From Pseudomonas lini (GTDB lineage: Bacteria > Pseudomonadota > Gammaproteobacteria > Pseudomonadales > Pseudomonadaceae), in contig NZ_OZ061318.1 of NCBI RefSeq assembly GCF_964063345.1, positions 4,526,001-4,590,000 on the forward strand: a stretch of DNA of 64,000 nucleotides, given 5' to 3'. The translations under genes and the position numbers were made by a program. Of the stretch, positions 24,607 to 34,644 are shown piece after piece. Position 1 is the first letter of the stretch. Every line of letters starts with the position of its first letter. Below the pieces are notes generated by a model. It worked only from the letters and a program-made list of their open reading frames with translations. It did no database searches and had not been told where the DNA came from.

Positions 24607-25032
24607 TTACTTTTTCTTGGTCGGTGTGGCTTTCGGGCAATCTGATTCCTGGAAGCTTGCGGAGCCGACCGGGCGATTGGTCTTCACTTCGGTAAAGTCG
24701 TAACGCATGATCGCACCCTTGGCCATCAGCTTGCGGAACCCCTCGTTTCTGCAGACGGAGGCGCCAAGCTGGAAGTACACGGCTTTCGGATCGGCGCGCA
24801 TCTTGTCGGCGTGGCTGCTCTGAACGCTCAGGTGATTGATCAGCTGATTGCCTTCGACGGTATAACCCTGATCCAGAAGATCTTCGTTGATCGCCCGTGG
24901 AGTGCCGACGCTGCTTTGTACGGCGACGTTTCGCAGCTCTCTATTCAGATTCTGCTCACTCAAGGATGCAGCCTGAGCGTTGAAGGACGACGCCAGCAGA
25001 ATGGCAGCGGTGGGAACGATAAGGCGCAGCAT
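24607..25032 (-). CDS. Quorum-sensing-regulated virulence factor family protein (PA3611-like)
   Basis: The 141-residue protein has a Sec signal peptide (MLRLIVPTAAILLASSFNAQAA) and a small mature alpha-beta domain with a probable disulphide between Cys in VCRNEG and the Cys near the C-terminus, and a Lys-rich tail. Similar secreted or periplasmic proteins of Pseudomonas are described as quorum-regulated (PA3611 family), but their function is not established. AGGAGAG precedes ATG 25032. The long upstream in-frame extension is not coding. Confidence 0.7.
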   Translation of the reverse strand: MLRLIVPTAAILLASSFNAQAASLSEQNLNRELRNVAVQSSVGTPRAINEDLLDQGYTVEGNQLINHLSVQSSHADKMRADPKAVYFQLGASVCRNEGFRKLMAKGAIMRYDFTEVKTNRPVGSASFQESDCPKATPTKKK

Positions 25033-25221
25033 GAAACTCTCCTGGTTCAGTGACTGGTGGTTCGACCAGCCACGTGACTGTGCGTTCAGTGGCGGCGAAT
25101 TATAGGGGAGGTGGTCTGGTCGGTACAGGCTTGCGCTGGCCGCTCTGGTAAACTGCTGGCCTTTATTGCCTTGCCGAGTGCCGTTTGTGTCGAGTTTTCC
25201 TGTCTGCCGGTGTTGCTCACG

Positions 25222-25965
25222 ATGAACCACGCCCCCAACGCCGTAGCCCGCTTGCGTGATCAGCGAGAGGAAGAGGGCATCAAACCGATTCAGGCCCGCG
25301 GCTGGCGGGCAACCCGTTGCCGTGCCTGCCGTGTAATCGAGAGCCACTGCCTATGCGCCTGGCGTCCGCAGGTCGACACCCGTAGCGGCGTGTGCCTGAT
25401 CATGACCAATAAAGAAGTGTTTAAACCAAGCAACACCGGTTGGCTGATTGCCGATGTGGTGCGCGACAACCATGCATTCATTTGGTCGCGCACGGAAGTC
25501 GATGAACAACTGCTGGCGCTGTTGGCCGACCCACAATGGCAACCCTATCTGGTGTTTCCGGGCGAATACGTCGAGCCTGAGCGAGTTACCCACAGCGTCG
25601 AGGTCGATAGCACCAGGCGCCCACTGTTTATTCTGCTGGACGCCACCTGGACCGAAGCCCGGAAGATTTTCCGGAAAAGCCCCTATTTTGATGCGTTGCC
25701 GATTCTGAGCCTGCTTCCTGAGAAGCTTTCACGGTACCGATTGCGCAGGTCCACTCGCAGCGAGCACCTGTGCACGGCCGAAGTGGCGGCGCTGTGCCTC
25801 GATCTTGCCGGTGATACAGACGCTGCATCGGCACTGGACGCTTATTTTGATGTGTTCAGCCAGCATTACCTGGACGCTAAACATCAGCTGGATATGAATG
25901 TTGCAACACCGGCCCACGCCGAGCTGATGCCCTTTGTACAGCACGCGGCGCCCGTCATCTGCTGA
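25222..25965 (+). CDS. tRNA-uridine aminocarboxypropyltransferase (DTW domain, TapT-like)
   Basis: The 247-residue protein has an N-terminal zinc-like cluster (TRCRACRVIESHCLC, residues 31-45) and the DTW-type motif LLDATWTEARKIFR near residue 143, followed by RYRLRRSTRSEHLCT. DTW proteins transfer the 3-amino-3-carboxypropyl group of S-adenosylmethionine to uridine in tRNA (acp3U47). ATG 25222 gives the expected start although no good ribosome site is visible; an upstream in-frame initiator would add about 37 residues without similarity. Confidence 0.8.
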   Translation: MNHAPNAVARLRDQREEEGIKPIQARGWRATRCRACRVIESHCLCAWRPQVDTRSGVCLIMTNKEVFKPSNTGWLIADVVRDNHAFIWSRTEVDEQLLALLADPQWQPYLVFPGEYVEPERVTHSVEVDSTRRPLFILLDATWTEARKIFRKSPYFDALPILSLLPEKLSRYRLRRSTRSEHLCTAEVAALCLDLAGDTDAASALDAYFDVFSQHYLDAKHQLDMNVATPAHAELMPFVQHAAPVIC

Positions 25966-26204
25966 GCATCGCCCATACTGCAAAGAACCAGGCTCGCTGG
26001 CGGGGCCACGCAACTTGACCACCCCGGCTTCGCTGGGCATGCTTGGCGCCGATTAGGGCGCGGCCAAGGTTTGAAACGCTGCTTTTTTACGTAATTGGCG
26101 TTGAACGTGCCCTGTTGGTGCTGCTGCGTGGCTGCACCTCGAGTTGTTTTGGCGAGGCCTGAAATGCATCAGGCGTCCCATAAAAAAACAGGATCATTTG
26201 AAAA

Positions 26205-26855
26205 ATGGCCACATACGAAATCCTGATTGCCGATGACCACCCTCTTTTTCGTAGCGCCCTGCATCAAGCGTTGACCCTGGGTCTGGGCCCGGATGTCCGT
26301 CTGGTGGAAGTGGCGAGCATTGCCGAGCTGGAAACCCGCCTGGACGAAAAGGCCGACTGGGATCTGGTATTGCTGGACCTGAACATGCCGGGGGCATACG
26401 GTTTTTCCGGGTTGGTGCTGTTGCGTGGGCAGTACCCGCAGATTCCGGTGGTGATGGTGTCGGCTCAGGAAGAAGCGTCGATCATGGTGAAATCCCGTGA
26501 ATTCGGCGCCAGCGGTTTCATTCCCAAGTCCAGTGATTTGAGCGTCATTCAGAAAGCCGTACGCGCGGTGCTCGATGGCGACGTTTTCTGGCCGCCCCAG
26601 GCCTTCGAAGCGGTCAGCGTTTCCGCCGAAGCCAAAGCTGCCAGCGAAGGCCTTGCCAGCCTGACACCTCAGCAGTTCCGTGTGTTGACCATGGTCTGTG
26701 AAGGTTTGCTGAACAAGCAGATTGCTTACGAGTTGAGTGTTTCCGAAGCGACGATCAAGGCCCACGTCACGGCCATTTTCCGCAAGCTGAATGTGCGGAC
26801 CCGGACTCAGGCAGCGCTGCTCTTGCAACAACTTGAGTCAATTTCGAGCCACTAA
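26205..26855 (+). CDS. erdR: LuxR-family response regulator ErdR
   Basis: The 216-residue protein has a receiver domain with the acidic pair in IADDHPLF, phospho-acceptor Asp in LVLLDLNMPG (about residue 57) and Lys in FIPKSS, then a LuxR-type helix-turn-helix (LTPQQFRVLTMVCEGLLNKQIAYELSVSEATIKAHV). Its identity follows from close resemblance to P. aeruginosa PA3604 and its position before dgkA, as in PA3604-PA3603. ErdR controls ethanol oxidation and acetate metabolism genes. No sensor kinase is adjacent. Confidence 0.85.
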   Translation: MATYEILIADDHPLFRSALHQALTLGLGPDVRLVEVASIAELETRLDEKADWDLVLLDLNMPGAYGFSGLVLLRGQYPQIPVVMVSAQEEASIMVKSREFGASGFIPKSSDLSVIQKAVRAVLDGDVFWPPQAFEAVSVSAEAKAASEGLASLTPQQFRVLTMVCEGLLNKQIAYELSVSEATIKAHVTAIFRKLNVRTRTQAALLLQQLESISSH

Positions 26856-26929
26856 GTGCTACATGTTCACGCTTTTTTGACTTTGCTTGATCTAGCTTTC
26901 CCACTCCTTTTTTGTCAGTTGCCCACTTT

Positions 26930-27292
26930 ATGTCACCTTTCAAAGGCCAGACCGGCCTCAAACGCATCCTCAACGCCTCCGGCTACTCACTGGATGGCCT
27001 GCGCGCGGCTTTCACCGGTGAAGCGGCTTTCCGGCAACTGGTGCTGCTTAACGTCATCCTGATACCGCTGTCGTTTTTCCTGAGCGTCAGCCGCGTCGAG
27101 CAGGCGCTGCTGATTGCAGTCTGCCTGTTGGCCTTGATCGTCGAGTTGCTCAATTCGGCGGTGGAAGCGGCCATCGACCGCATTTCCCTTGAGTTGCATC
27201 CACTGTCCAAGAACGCCAAGGACATGGGCAGCGCTGCTCAATTCGTGGCGTTGAGCATGATCGCGCTGGTGTGGGCAGTGATCCTGCTTTAA
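26930..27292 (+). CDS. dgkA: Diacylglycerol kinase
   Basis: The 120-residue protein has an amphipathic N-terminal helix and three membrane helices, with the catalytic signature ELLNSAVEAAIDR at about residues 69-81 and Asn/Glu residues that hold the magnesium-ATP. It phosphorylates diacylglycerol at the inner membrane, recycling lipid left from glycan decoration. ATG 26930 is preferred to the TTG at 26912. Its stop overlaps that of finR by four bases, tail to tail. Confidence 0.93.
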   Translation: MSPFKGQTGLKRILNASGYSLDGLRAAFTGEAAFRQLVLLNVILIPLSFFLSVSRVEQALLIAVCLLALIVELLNSAVEAAIDRISLELHPLSKNAKDMGSAAQFVALSMIALVWAVILL

Positions 27293-28215
27293 GCGATGGT
27301 GGGCAGGACGATCTCGTCGCTGCGCTGAACCCCGGCGGTGAACGCGCGGCACAGTTCGAGGAATTCGCGCATCGCCGATGTCTGATATTTCTGTTTGTGC
27401 CAGATGAAATAGAACTGCCGCGCCAAGTCCAGATCCGGTGTTTCTACCGGCACCAGGCTGCCGCGGCGGAACGCATCGCGCAGCGCCAGGCGCGAAATGC
27501 AGCCAATCCCCAAGCCTGATTCCACCGCGCGCTTGATCGCTTCGGTGTGTTCCAGCTCCAGGCGAATGTTCAGCGCGCTGCGATGGTGTCGCATGGCCTG
27601 GTCGAACGTCAGCCGTGTGCCCGAACCTTGTTCGCGGAGAATCCACGCCTCATGACTCAGCTCCTCCATGGTCGCGATGCCACGTTTGGCTAGCGGATGC
27701 TGAGGCGCACAGAACACCACCAGCTCATCTTCGACCCAACTCTGCACTTCGATGTCCGGATGGCTGCAGTCGCCTTCGATTAGACCCAGATCAATTTCAT
27801 AATGCGCGACTTGTTGCACGATGTTGGCAGTGTTCTGCACGTGCAGCTTCACTTGGCTTTCCGGATGGCGCTGCATGAAGCTGCCGATCAGCAGGGTTGC
27901 CAGGTAATTGCCGATGGTCAGGGTCGCGCCGACCGCCAAAGAGCCGAAACCGGACTTGCCGTTGAGCAAGTCTTCGATCTCCTTGGCCTGATCGAGCAGG
28001 GCCACCGCCTGCGGCAACAGCTGTTTGCCGAGGGCGTTGAGGCTCAGCCGTTTGCCGGCGCGATCGAACAGCTGACAGCTGCACTGGCGCTCTAGCTCGG
28101 TGATTGAGGTGCTCGCCGCCGATTGTGAGAGGTTGAGCGTCAATGCAGCACGGGATACGCTTTCCTGCTGGGCGACGGCGACGAATACTTGAAGTTGACG
28201 GAGAGTAAATCGCAT
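27289..28215 (-). CDS. finR: LysR-type regulator FinR
   Basis: This 308-residue protein has an N-terminal winged helix (LRQLQVFVAVAQQESVSRAALTLNLSQSAASTSI) and a periplasmic-binding-like effector domain. It is divergent from fpr, the arrangement of finR-fpr in P. putida and related species, where FinR activates fpr in response to oxidants. ATG 28215 is chosen because family similarity begins at MRFTLRQL; the 121-bp divergent region to fpr contains an ATCGATAT-type palindrome near the start that could be a binding site. Confidence 0.85.
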   Translation of the reverse strand: MRFTLRQLQVFVAVAQQESVSRAALTLNLSQSAASTSITELERQCSCQLFDRAGKRLSLNALGKQLLPQAVALLDQAKEIEDLLNGKSGFGSLAVGATLTIGNYLATLLIGSFMQRHPESQVKLHVQNTANIVQQVAHYEIDLGLIEGDCSHPDIEVQSWVEDELVVFCAPQHPLAKRGIATMEELSHEAWILREQGSGTRLTFDQAMRHHRSALNIRLELEHTEAIKRAVESGLGIGCISRLALRDAFRRGSLVPVETPDLDLARQFYFIWHKQKYQTSAMREFLELCRAFTAGVQRSDEIVLPTIA

Positions 28216-28336
28216 ATCGATATAACCGATAACCCTTATCTTAATAATCCAGTTAACAGATATTGTCGCTGCCATTAGAATGCGCTGCAATTGCGCACAT
28301 CATTGGCGCAGGCAAATCTCCAGGAGTCCCACGTAC

Positions 28337-29116
28337 ATGAGCAACATGAACCACGAGCGTGTCCTCAGTGTTCACCACTGGAACGACACTCTGTTCAGCT
28401 TCAAGTGCACCCGCGATCCGGGCCTGCGCTTCGAGAACGGTCAGTTCGTGATGATCGGCCTGCAACAGCCCAACGGCCGCCCGCTTATGCGTGCTTACTC
28501 GATTGCCAGCCCGAACTGGGAAGAGCATCTCGAGTTCTTCAGCATCAAGGTGCCTGATGGCCCGCTGACTTCCCAGCTGCAGCATCTGAAGGAAGGCGAC
28601 GAGATCATCATCAGCAAGAAGCCTACCGGCACGTTGGTGCTGGATGACTTGAAGCCTGGCAAACATTTGTACCTGCTCAGCACCGGTACCGGTCTGGCGC
28701 CGTTCATGAGCGTCATCCAGGACCCGGAAACCTACGAGCGTTTCGAAAAAGTGATCCTGTGCCACGGCGTGCGTTACGTCAATGAAGTCGCTTACCGCGA
28801 GTTCATCACCGAGCACTTGCCGCAGAACGAGTTCTTCGGCGAGGCGCTGCGTGACAAGTTGATCTACTACCCGACCGTGACCCGCGAGCCGTTCGAGAAC
28901 GAAGGCCGCCTGACCGACCTGATGCGCAGCGGCAAGCTGTTCAGCGACATCGGTTTGCCACCGATCAACCCGCAGGATGACCGCGCCATGCTGTGCGGCA
29001 GCCCGAGCATGCTCGACGAGACCAGCGAAGTGTTGAACAGCTTCGGCCTGAAAGTTTCGCCGCGGATGCGCGAGCCGGGTGATTACCTGATCGAGCGTGC
29101 GTTCGTCGAGAAGTAA
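28337..29116 (+). CDS. fpr: Ferredoxin/flavodoxin-NADP+ reductase
   Basis: The 259-residue protein has the FAD-binding RAYSIAS motif at about residue 51 and the NADP-binding STGTGLAPFMSVIQD near residue 114, and ends in VEK, as in bacterial subclass Fpr enzymes of Pseudomonas and Azotobacter. It exchanges electrons between NADPH and ferredoxin or flavodoxin in the oxidative-stress response and iron-sulphur repair. CAGGAG precedes ATG 28337 by ten bases. It is probably activated by the divergent FinR. Confidence 0.93.
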   Translation: MSNMNHERVLSVHHWNDTLFSFKCTRDPGLRFENGQFVMIGLQQPNGRPLMRAYSIASPNWEEHLEFFSIKVPDGPLTSQLQHLKEGDEIIISKKPTGTLVLDDLKPGKHLYLLSTGTGLAPFMSVIQDPETYERFEKVILCHGVRYVNEVAYREFITEHLPQNEFFGEALRDKLIYYPTVTREPFENEGRLTDLMRSGKLFSDIGLPPINPQDDRAMLCGSPSMLDETSEVLNSFGLKVSPRMREPGDYLIERAFVEK

Positions 29117-29138
29117 GAAACCGCTGCACTGCTCTACC

Positions 29139-29228
29139 TGTGGGAGCGAGCCTGCTCGCGATAGCGGACTGTCAGTCAACGTCATTGTTGAATGTTACGC
29201 CGCCATCGCGAGCAGGCTCGCTCCCACA
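29139..29228. repeat. REPIN
   Basis: Inverted REP copies of the TGTGGGAGCGAGCCTGCTCGCG type bracket a spacer of about 45 bp. It lies between fpr and its terminator. Confidence 0.85.
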
Positions 29229-29247
29229 TTGGTTTGGTGTAGACCAT

Positions 29248-29287
29248 AAAAAGCCCGCGTAGCCTTAAGGCTGCGCGGGCTTTTTTA
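29248..29287. terminator. Bidirectional terminator between fpr and trmO
   Basis: AAAAAGCCCGCG..AGCC pairs with GGCT..CGCGGGCTTTTTT around a TTAA loop. Both convergent genes (fpr and trmO) can use it. Confidence 0.88.
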
Positions 29288-29303
29288 TGCCGGATGAAAT
29301 TTC

Positions 29304-30005
29304 CTACGTGTTGGAGACGGGAATGACTTCGAGGACGCGGATCAGGTCGGGCGTGGGGTAATGCCAGCGCACGTCCACATCCCAGAACTGCGCGCCGTAT
29401 TCCCTTTCCGGTGCAGGAATCTGATACGCCGGGCGTGGGTCTTGTGCCAGGCATTGCTCGATCAACTCGACCAAGGGCTCATCTAGCCGCTGAGCGTGGT
29501 CGTGAGCCTGTTGCAGTGCTGAGTCTGTCCACTGCACGGGAATCAGCAGTGGCGGGGCGCTGGCGATGCTGTTGGACGCCGTGTCGATGATGTCCGCGTA
29601 AGGCACGTAAGGTTTGATGTCGAGAATCGGCGTGCCGTCGAGTAGGTCGATGCCGGAGATCCACAGCCGATTGGCTTCGACTTTGTCCAGTTTGACCACC
29701 GATTGACCGATGCCATTGGGTCGGTGCGTCGCCCGAGTGGCAAATACGCCCATGGATTTATTGCCACCCAGACGCGGAGGGCGGACTTTCAGGCGTGGCT
29801 TTTCTTCCAGGGCCTGATGGAACAGGAACAGCAGCCAGACATGGCTGACCTGCTCCAGTCCCTGCACCGCATCACCCTGATCGAACGGCGCCACCAGTTC
29901 CAGCACGCCTCGAGCGGCCGGGGCCAGTTGTGGCTGGCGCGGAATGGCGAACTTCTCCTTGAAACAGGAGCGCACGAAGCCGATGGGGGAAACGCTGTAG
30001 GTCAT
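29304..30005 (-). CDS. trmO: tRNA (adenine37-N6)-methyltransferase TrmO
   Basis: The 233-residue protein belongs to the TsaA/TrmO family: SPIGFVRSCFKEKFAIPRQP at the N-terminus, the VFATRATHRPNGIGQSVVKL core near residue 90 that binds S-adenosylmethionine, and DIKPYVPYAD. TrmO methylates t6A37 of tRNA-Thr to m6t6A. The frame is open further upstream through the tandem REPIN repeats, but similarity starts at ATG 30005, so the extension is artefactual. Confidence 0.88.
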   Translation of the reverse strand: MTYSVSPIGFVRSCFKEKFAIPRQPQLAPAARGVLELVAPFDQGDAVQGLEQVSHVWLLFLFHQALEEKPRLKVRPPRLGGNKSMGVFATRATHRPNGIGQSVVKLDKVEANRLWISGIDLLDGTPILDIKPYVPYADIIDTASNSIASAPPLLIPVQWTDSALQQAHDHAQRLDEPLVELIEQCLAQDPRPAYQIPAPEREYGAQFWDVDVRWHYPTPDLIRVLEVIPVSNT

Positions 30006-30056
30006 GGTTTGGGGTCGAGGCGGAGTTGAGGCGGGCATGATAACCCGAGCGGTCGC

Positions 30057-30278
30057 GAGATCGGTGGCGTCTGTTAGTCCGTCATCGCGGGCAAGCCACG
30101 CTCCCACAGGGTTCTCGAGCGAACACAAATTTTGTATACGACACAAGACCTGTGGGAGATCGGTGGCGTCTGTTAGTCCGTCATCGCGGGCAAGCCACGC
30201 TCCCACAGGGTTCTCGAGCGAACACTGATTTTGTATACGACATAAAACCTGTGGGAGCGTGGCTTGCCCGCGATGGCC
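30057..30278. repeat. 99-bp tandem duplication of a REP-containing unit
   Basis: Two near-identical 99-bp units (30057-30155 and 30156-30254, four or so differences near their 3' ends) each contain one REP in the same orientation; a final inverted REP at 30249-30278 closes the array. The unit length is a multiple of three, so repeated peptide-like frames appear, but they are not genes. Confidence 0.85.
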
Positions 30279-30290
30279 GCACCACCAATC

Positions 30291-31061
30291 TCAGAGACTA
30301 AACCCACCATCCAAAGGAATAATATTCCCGGTCATATACGCCCCGGCCGTACTCGCCATACTGATCGCCAAGGCAGCCATCTCTTCCTCCCGCCCCCAAC
30401 GCTTCATCGGAATCAACGCCGTATCGTCCGCCAACGCCTGCTCATCATTGCCAATATGCTGAGTCATCTTGCTCGGAAAACGCCCCGGCGCGATCACATT
30501 GACGTTGATGTGCTGGCTCACCAGTTCCCGCGCCAGAATTCGCGACAGTTGATGCAGGGCTGCCTTGCTCGGGCCGTACGCATAGGCCTGTTCGCCAAAG
30601 GACGAAATCCCGGCCACCGAACCAATATTGATGATCCGCGCCGGATTCGCTTCGGACCCGGCCTTGCGCAGCAGCGGCAGAAATTGCTGGATGCAGTTGA
30701 ACACCGAGGTCACGTTGAGCTGCATGACCTTTTCCCAGCCCTTGACGGGGTAACTTTCCAGCGGCGCACCCCAAGTGGTGCCGGCGTTGTTCACCAGAAT
30801 ATCCAGCTGACCGATCTGCTCACTCAGGTGCGCAGCCAATTGCTGGACGCCTTCTTCATGGGCCAGGTTGGCAGCTACCGCGTGACAAACCCCGAAGGCA
30901 CTCAGCTCAAAGGCAGTTTGCTGGCAGGCGTCGGCATCGCGGGCACACACGTACACAGTGGCGCCAGCCTCGACATAAGCCTTGGCGATCATTTTGCCGA
31001 TACCACGGGTGCCGCCGGTCACCAGAGCGGTGCGGCCTTGCAGGGAAAAGTAGGGATGCAT
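30291..31061 (-). CDS. rhlG: SDR-family ketoreductase RhlG
   Basis: The 256-residue protein is a classical short-chain dehydrogenase: TGGTRGIG cofactor motif at about residue 15, NNAG near 91, Ser in INIGSVAG and the YAYGPSK catalytic Tyr-Lys pair near 163-167. Length and sequence match P. aeruginosa RhlG (NADPH-dependent beta-ketoacyl reductase linked to rhamnolipid and polyhydroxyalkanoate precursors) throughout, from MHPYFSLQGR onward. No rhlAB genes are nearby, so the product it serves here is unclear. Confidence 0.85.
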   Translation of the reverse strand: MHPYFSLQGRTALVTGGTRGIGKMIAKAYVEAGATVYVCARDADACQQTAFELSAFGVCHAVAANLAHEEGVQQLAAHLSEQIGQLDILVNNAGTTWGAPLESYPVKGWEKVMQLNVTSVFNCIQQFLPLLRKAGSEANPARIINIGSVAGISSFGEQAYAYGPSKAALHQLSRILARELVSQHINVNVIAPGRFPSKMTQHIGNDEQALADDTALIPMKRWGREEEMAALAISMASTAGAYMTGNIIPLDGGFSL

Positions 31062-31173
31062 GGCGAGTCCTGAGAGCTGAGGGTCAATACACCCTAGTCG
31101 TCAGCCGCCAGAAGCGGAGCCACTATTTTTGCGAGGAATGAGGGTCTATACAGCCTTGAACTGCCACCGTCCT

Positions 31174-31242
31174 TGTAGGAGCGCAGCTTGCTGGCGAAGG
31201 CGTTTTCAAGATCGCCTTCGCCAGCAAGCTGTGCTCCTACAG
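31174..31242. repeat. REP hairpin (TGTAGGAGC type)
   Basis: An inverted pair of a second REP class, with GCAGCTTGCTGGCGAAGGCG and its complement, forms a compact hairpin between rhlG and the YehS-like gene. Confidence 0.8.
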
Positions 31243-31255
31243 GTTCGTGGGCGAT

Positions 31256-31726
31256 TTACTGCGGGCGAACGCGCAGGGTCAGGCCCTTGAGGAAGTTGCG
31301 CAGCAACTGGTCGCCGCAGGTGCGGTAGTTGGTGTGGCCGAACTTGCGGAACAGCGCGCTCAGCTCAGGCTTGGACACCGGGAACTCGGCCGCCTTGAGG
31401 ATCGCGTGCATGTCGTCCTCTTTCAGCTCGAAGGCCACACGCAGCTTCTTCAGGATGATGTTGTTGGTCACCGGCACTTCGATCGGCTGCGGCGGACGGC
31501 TTTCATCCTTGCCACGCTTGAAGATCACCAGGCCATCGAGGAAATGCGCCATGACCTCGTCCGGGCAGCGTACGAAGCCTTCCTCGTCTTCCTCTTTCTT
31601 GTCGAGGTACGTCAGCAGGTCTTCCATGGACACGTCCATGCCGCCGAGCTTGATGATCTCGATGACTTTCTTGTCGCTGATGTCGAGCATGTAGCGCACG
31701 CTGCGCAGTACGTCGTTATGAATCAT
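31256..31726 (-). CDS. DUF1456 protein (YehS-like)
   Basis: The 156-residue protein contains two copies of the DUF1456 unit, each with NNILRxVRY-like and LDG-like segments (NDVLRSVRYMLDISD, then NNIILKKLRVAFELKEDD). Each unit ends in a conserved helix with FR/FLDGL. It matches E. coli YehS in length. Function unknown. ATG 31726 is chosen over TTG 31735. It stands alone between a REP hairpin and the pseudouridine synthase gene transcribed in the same direction. Confidence 0.75.
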   Translation of the reverse strand: MIHNDVLRSVRYMLDISDKKVIEIIKLGGMDVSMEDLLTYLDKKEEDEEGFVRCPDEVMAHFLDGLVIFKRGKDESRPPQPIEVPVTNNIILKKLRVAFELKEDDMHAILKAAEFPVSKPELSALFRKFGHTNYRTCGDQLLRNFLKGLTLRVRPQ

Positions 31727-31801
31727 GGTGTGCAATCCTGATATTCAGCAGTGGGCGCCGCATAAACAGCGGCGCCGAAATGTATGGCGGCGTGAGAAGT
31801 C

Positions 31802-32512
31802 TTAGAACTTCTCTTTGCCGGACAGATAGCGCCATTGCCCCAACGGCACTTTGCCGATGGACACGCCGCCAATGCGGATACGGCGGATGGCGACGACCTT
31901 CAGGCCCACGGCCTGGCAAAACAGGGCGATCACGCCCGGTTGTGGGTTCTTCATCGCAAAACGCAGGCGGTTTTCGTTCTGCCAGCTGGCTTTGACCGGC
32001 GGCAGTTCCTTGCCCTTGTACGTCAGGCCGTGATTCAGGCGGTTGAGGCCGTGAGCCACCATGTCGCCTTCAACTTCGACCACATACTCTTGCTCGATCT
32101 TGGCGGAGTCTGCAGTGAGTTTGCGCAGGATTTTCCAGTCCTGGGTGAACACCAACAGACCGCTGGCATTGGCCTGCAGATCGGTGCTGGCGGTCAGGCG
32201 CAGGAAGTGGCCCTTGAGCGGACGTTTGCCGTAGCGGTGTTCTTCGCTCAGGGTCTCGGCGCTGATGGTCGCCATGGCTGTGTCCGCGTCCATGCCCGCA
32301 GGGACGTTGAACAGGATGGTCACCGGCTCCGGCGCAGTGGCCTTGGCCTCTGGGTCGAGCTCGACTTTTTGGGTGTCGACCTTGAACTGCGGCTCGTCGA
32401 TGACTTCGCCGTCCACGGTGACCCAGCCGCCCTCGATGAACAGCTCAGCCTCCCGACGGGAACAGCCGACGAGTTCGATGAGGCGTTTGGAGAGACGAAT
32501 CGGGTCAGTCAT
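31802..32512 (-). CDS. Divergent RsuA/RluF-family rRNA pseudouridine synthase
   Basis: The 236-residue protein has an N-terminal S4 RNA-binding domain (SKRLIELVGCSRREAELFIEGGWVTVDG) and a pseudouridine synthase core. The usual catalytic motif R-L-D-x-x-T-x-G-L-L is altered: here RLTASTDLQANASGLLVFTQD places the only candidate Asp seven residues before the Gly instead of five. The later conserved R-I-R-I-GG strand is present. It probably modifies 23S or 16S rRNA, but the altered loop makes the site, or even activity, uncertain. Confidence 0.75.
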   Translation of the reverse strand: MTDPIRLSKRLIELVGCSRREAELFIEGGWVTVDGEVIDEPQFKVDTQKVELDPEAKATAPEPVTILFNVPAGMDADTAMATISAETLSEEHRYGKRPLKGHFLRLTASTDLQANASGLLVFTQDWKILRKLTADSAKIEQEYVVEVEGDMVAHGLNRLNHGLTYKGKELPPVKASWQNENRLRFAMKNPQPGVIALFCQAVGLKVVAIRRIRIGGVSIGKVPLGQWRYLSGKEKF

Positions 32513-32596
32513 GACAGGGCCGTAACAAAAAAGGGGTGGGCATTGTACCTGCCTGGCGCCGGTTAATCCCGGCTCCATTTGCACTGTGTGGCTTTT

Positions 32597-32699
32597 TGTG
32601 GGAGCTGGCTTGTCGGATCGCCGCACCGCTGCGATGGTATCGCTGCGACCTGACAGACAGACCGCGTCGTCTGCATCGCAGGCAAGCCAGCTCCCACAG
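32597..32699. repeat. REPIN
   Basis: TGTGGGAGCTGGCTTG-type ends in inverted orientation bracket a 60-bp spacer containing GGATCGCCGCACCGC. It separates the pseudouridine synthase and GNAT genes. Confidence 0.8.
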
Positions 32700-32720
32700 T
32701 GTTCTATGTTGGGTCAGCCA

Positions 32721-33194
32721 TTAACCATTACGCGTTAGTTGTTGAGACTGGCGCAAACGCATGTGCAGCAACGGATAGGGCTGGCCCATACCGTCATGCT
32801 CGGAGCGACCGATCACCTCAAAGCCCTGTTTGAAGTAAAACCCCAAGGCCTGCGGGTTTTGCTCGTTGACGTCCAGTTCATCGGCGTTCAGGTGTTCCAT
32901 GGCATAGCGCAGCAATTGCTTGCCCAGTCCCTTGCCGCGATGCGCCGGGTCGATGAAGAGCATTTCGATCTTGCCCGCCGCGACGCCGGCGAACCCGGTG
33001 ATACGCTGGCGCGAGTCTTTGGTGCAGATCAGCATCACCGCGTCGAGGTAGCGGGTCAGCACCAGGTTCTTCAGCAGGTCGATGTAGCTGTCGGGCAGAA
33101 AGTCATGGGTAGCGCGCACCGAGGCTTCCCACACTTGGGTGAGTTCTTCGTAGTCGCTCTGTTTCGGTGTGTGAATGACCGAGTGTTGGCGCAT
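32721..33194 (-). CDS. GNAT-family N-acetyltransferase
   Basis: This 157-residue protein has the GNAT fold: IEMLFIDPAHRGKGLGKQLL is motif A with the acetyl-CoA pyrophosphate-binding R-G-K-G-L-G loop at about residues 89-95, then LDVNEQNPQALGFYFKQGFEVIGR as motif B. It resembles YjaB-type acetyltransferases; the substrate (small amine or protein) is unknown. It lies alone, separated by terminators from rimO upstream. Confidence 0.8.
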   Translation of the reverse strand: MRQHSVIHTPKQSDYEELTQVWEASVRATHDFLPDSYIDLLKNLVLTRYLDAVMLICTKDSRQRITGFAGVAAGKIEMLFIDPAHRGKGLGKQLLRYAMEHLNADELDVNEQNPQALGFYFKQGFEVIGRSEHDGMGQPYPLLHMRLRQSQQLTRNG

Positions 33195-33254
33195 GCCTGC
33201 TTGCCTCTCTTGCGTGGATGACGCGAGTTCTTTCTCTCACAAAACGATAGACGT

Positions 33255-33296
33255 AAAAAAGCCCCGCATCTCGTCAAGAGAGCAGGGCTTTTTGTA
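33255..33296. terminator. Terminator after rimO
   Basis: AAAAAAGCCCCGC/GCAGGGCTTTTT with an inner TCTC/GAGA stem forms a hairpin with T runs on both strands, just after the rimO stop. Confidence 0.8.
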
Positions 33297-33306
33297 TTTT
33301 TTGCGT

Positions 33307-34644
<1,338 letters not shown>

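Noticed and set aside
30057..30278. Possible CRISPR-like array from regular repeats
   Set aside because: Only two direct units with near-identical whole sequence, so there are repeats but no variable spacers; it is a REP duplication. The same holds for 53371-53727.
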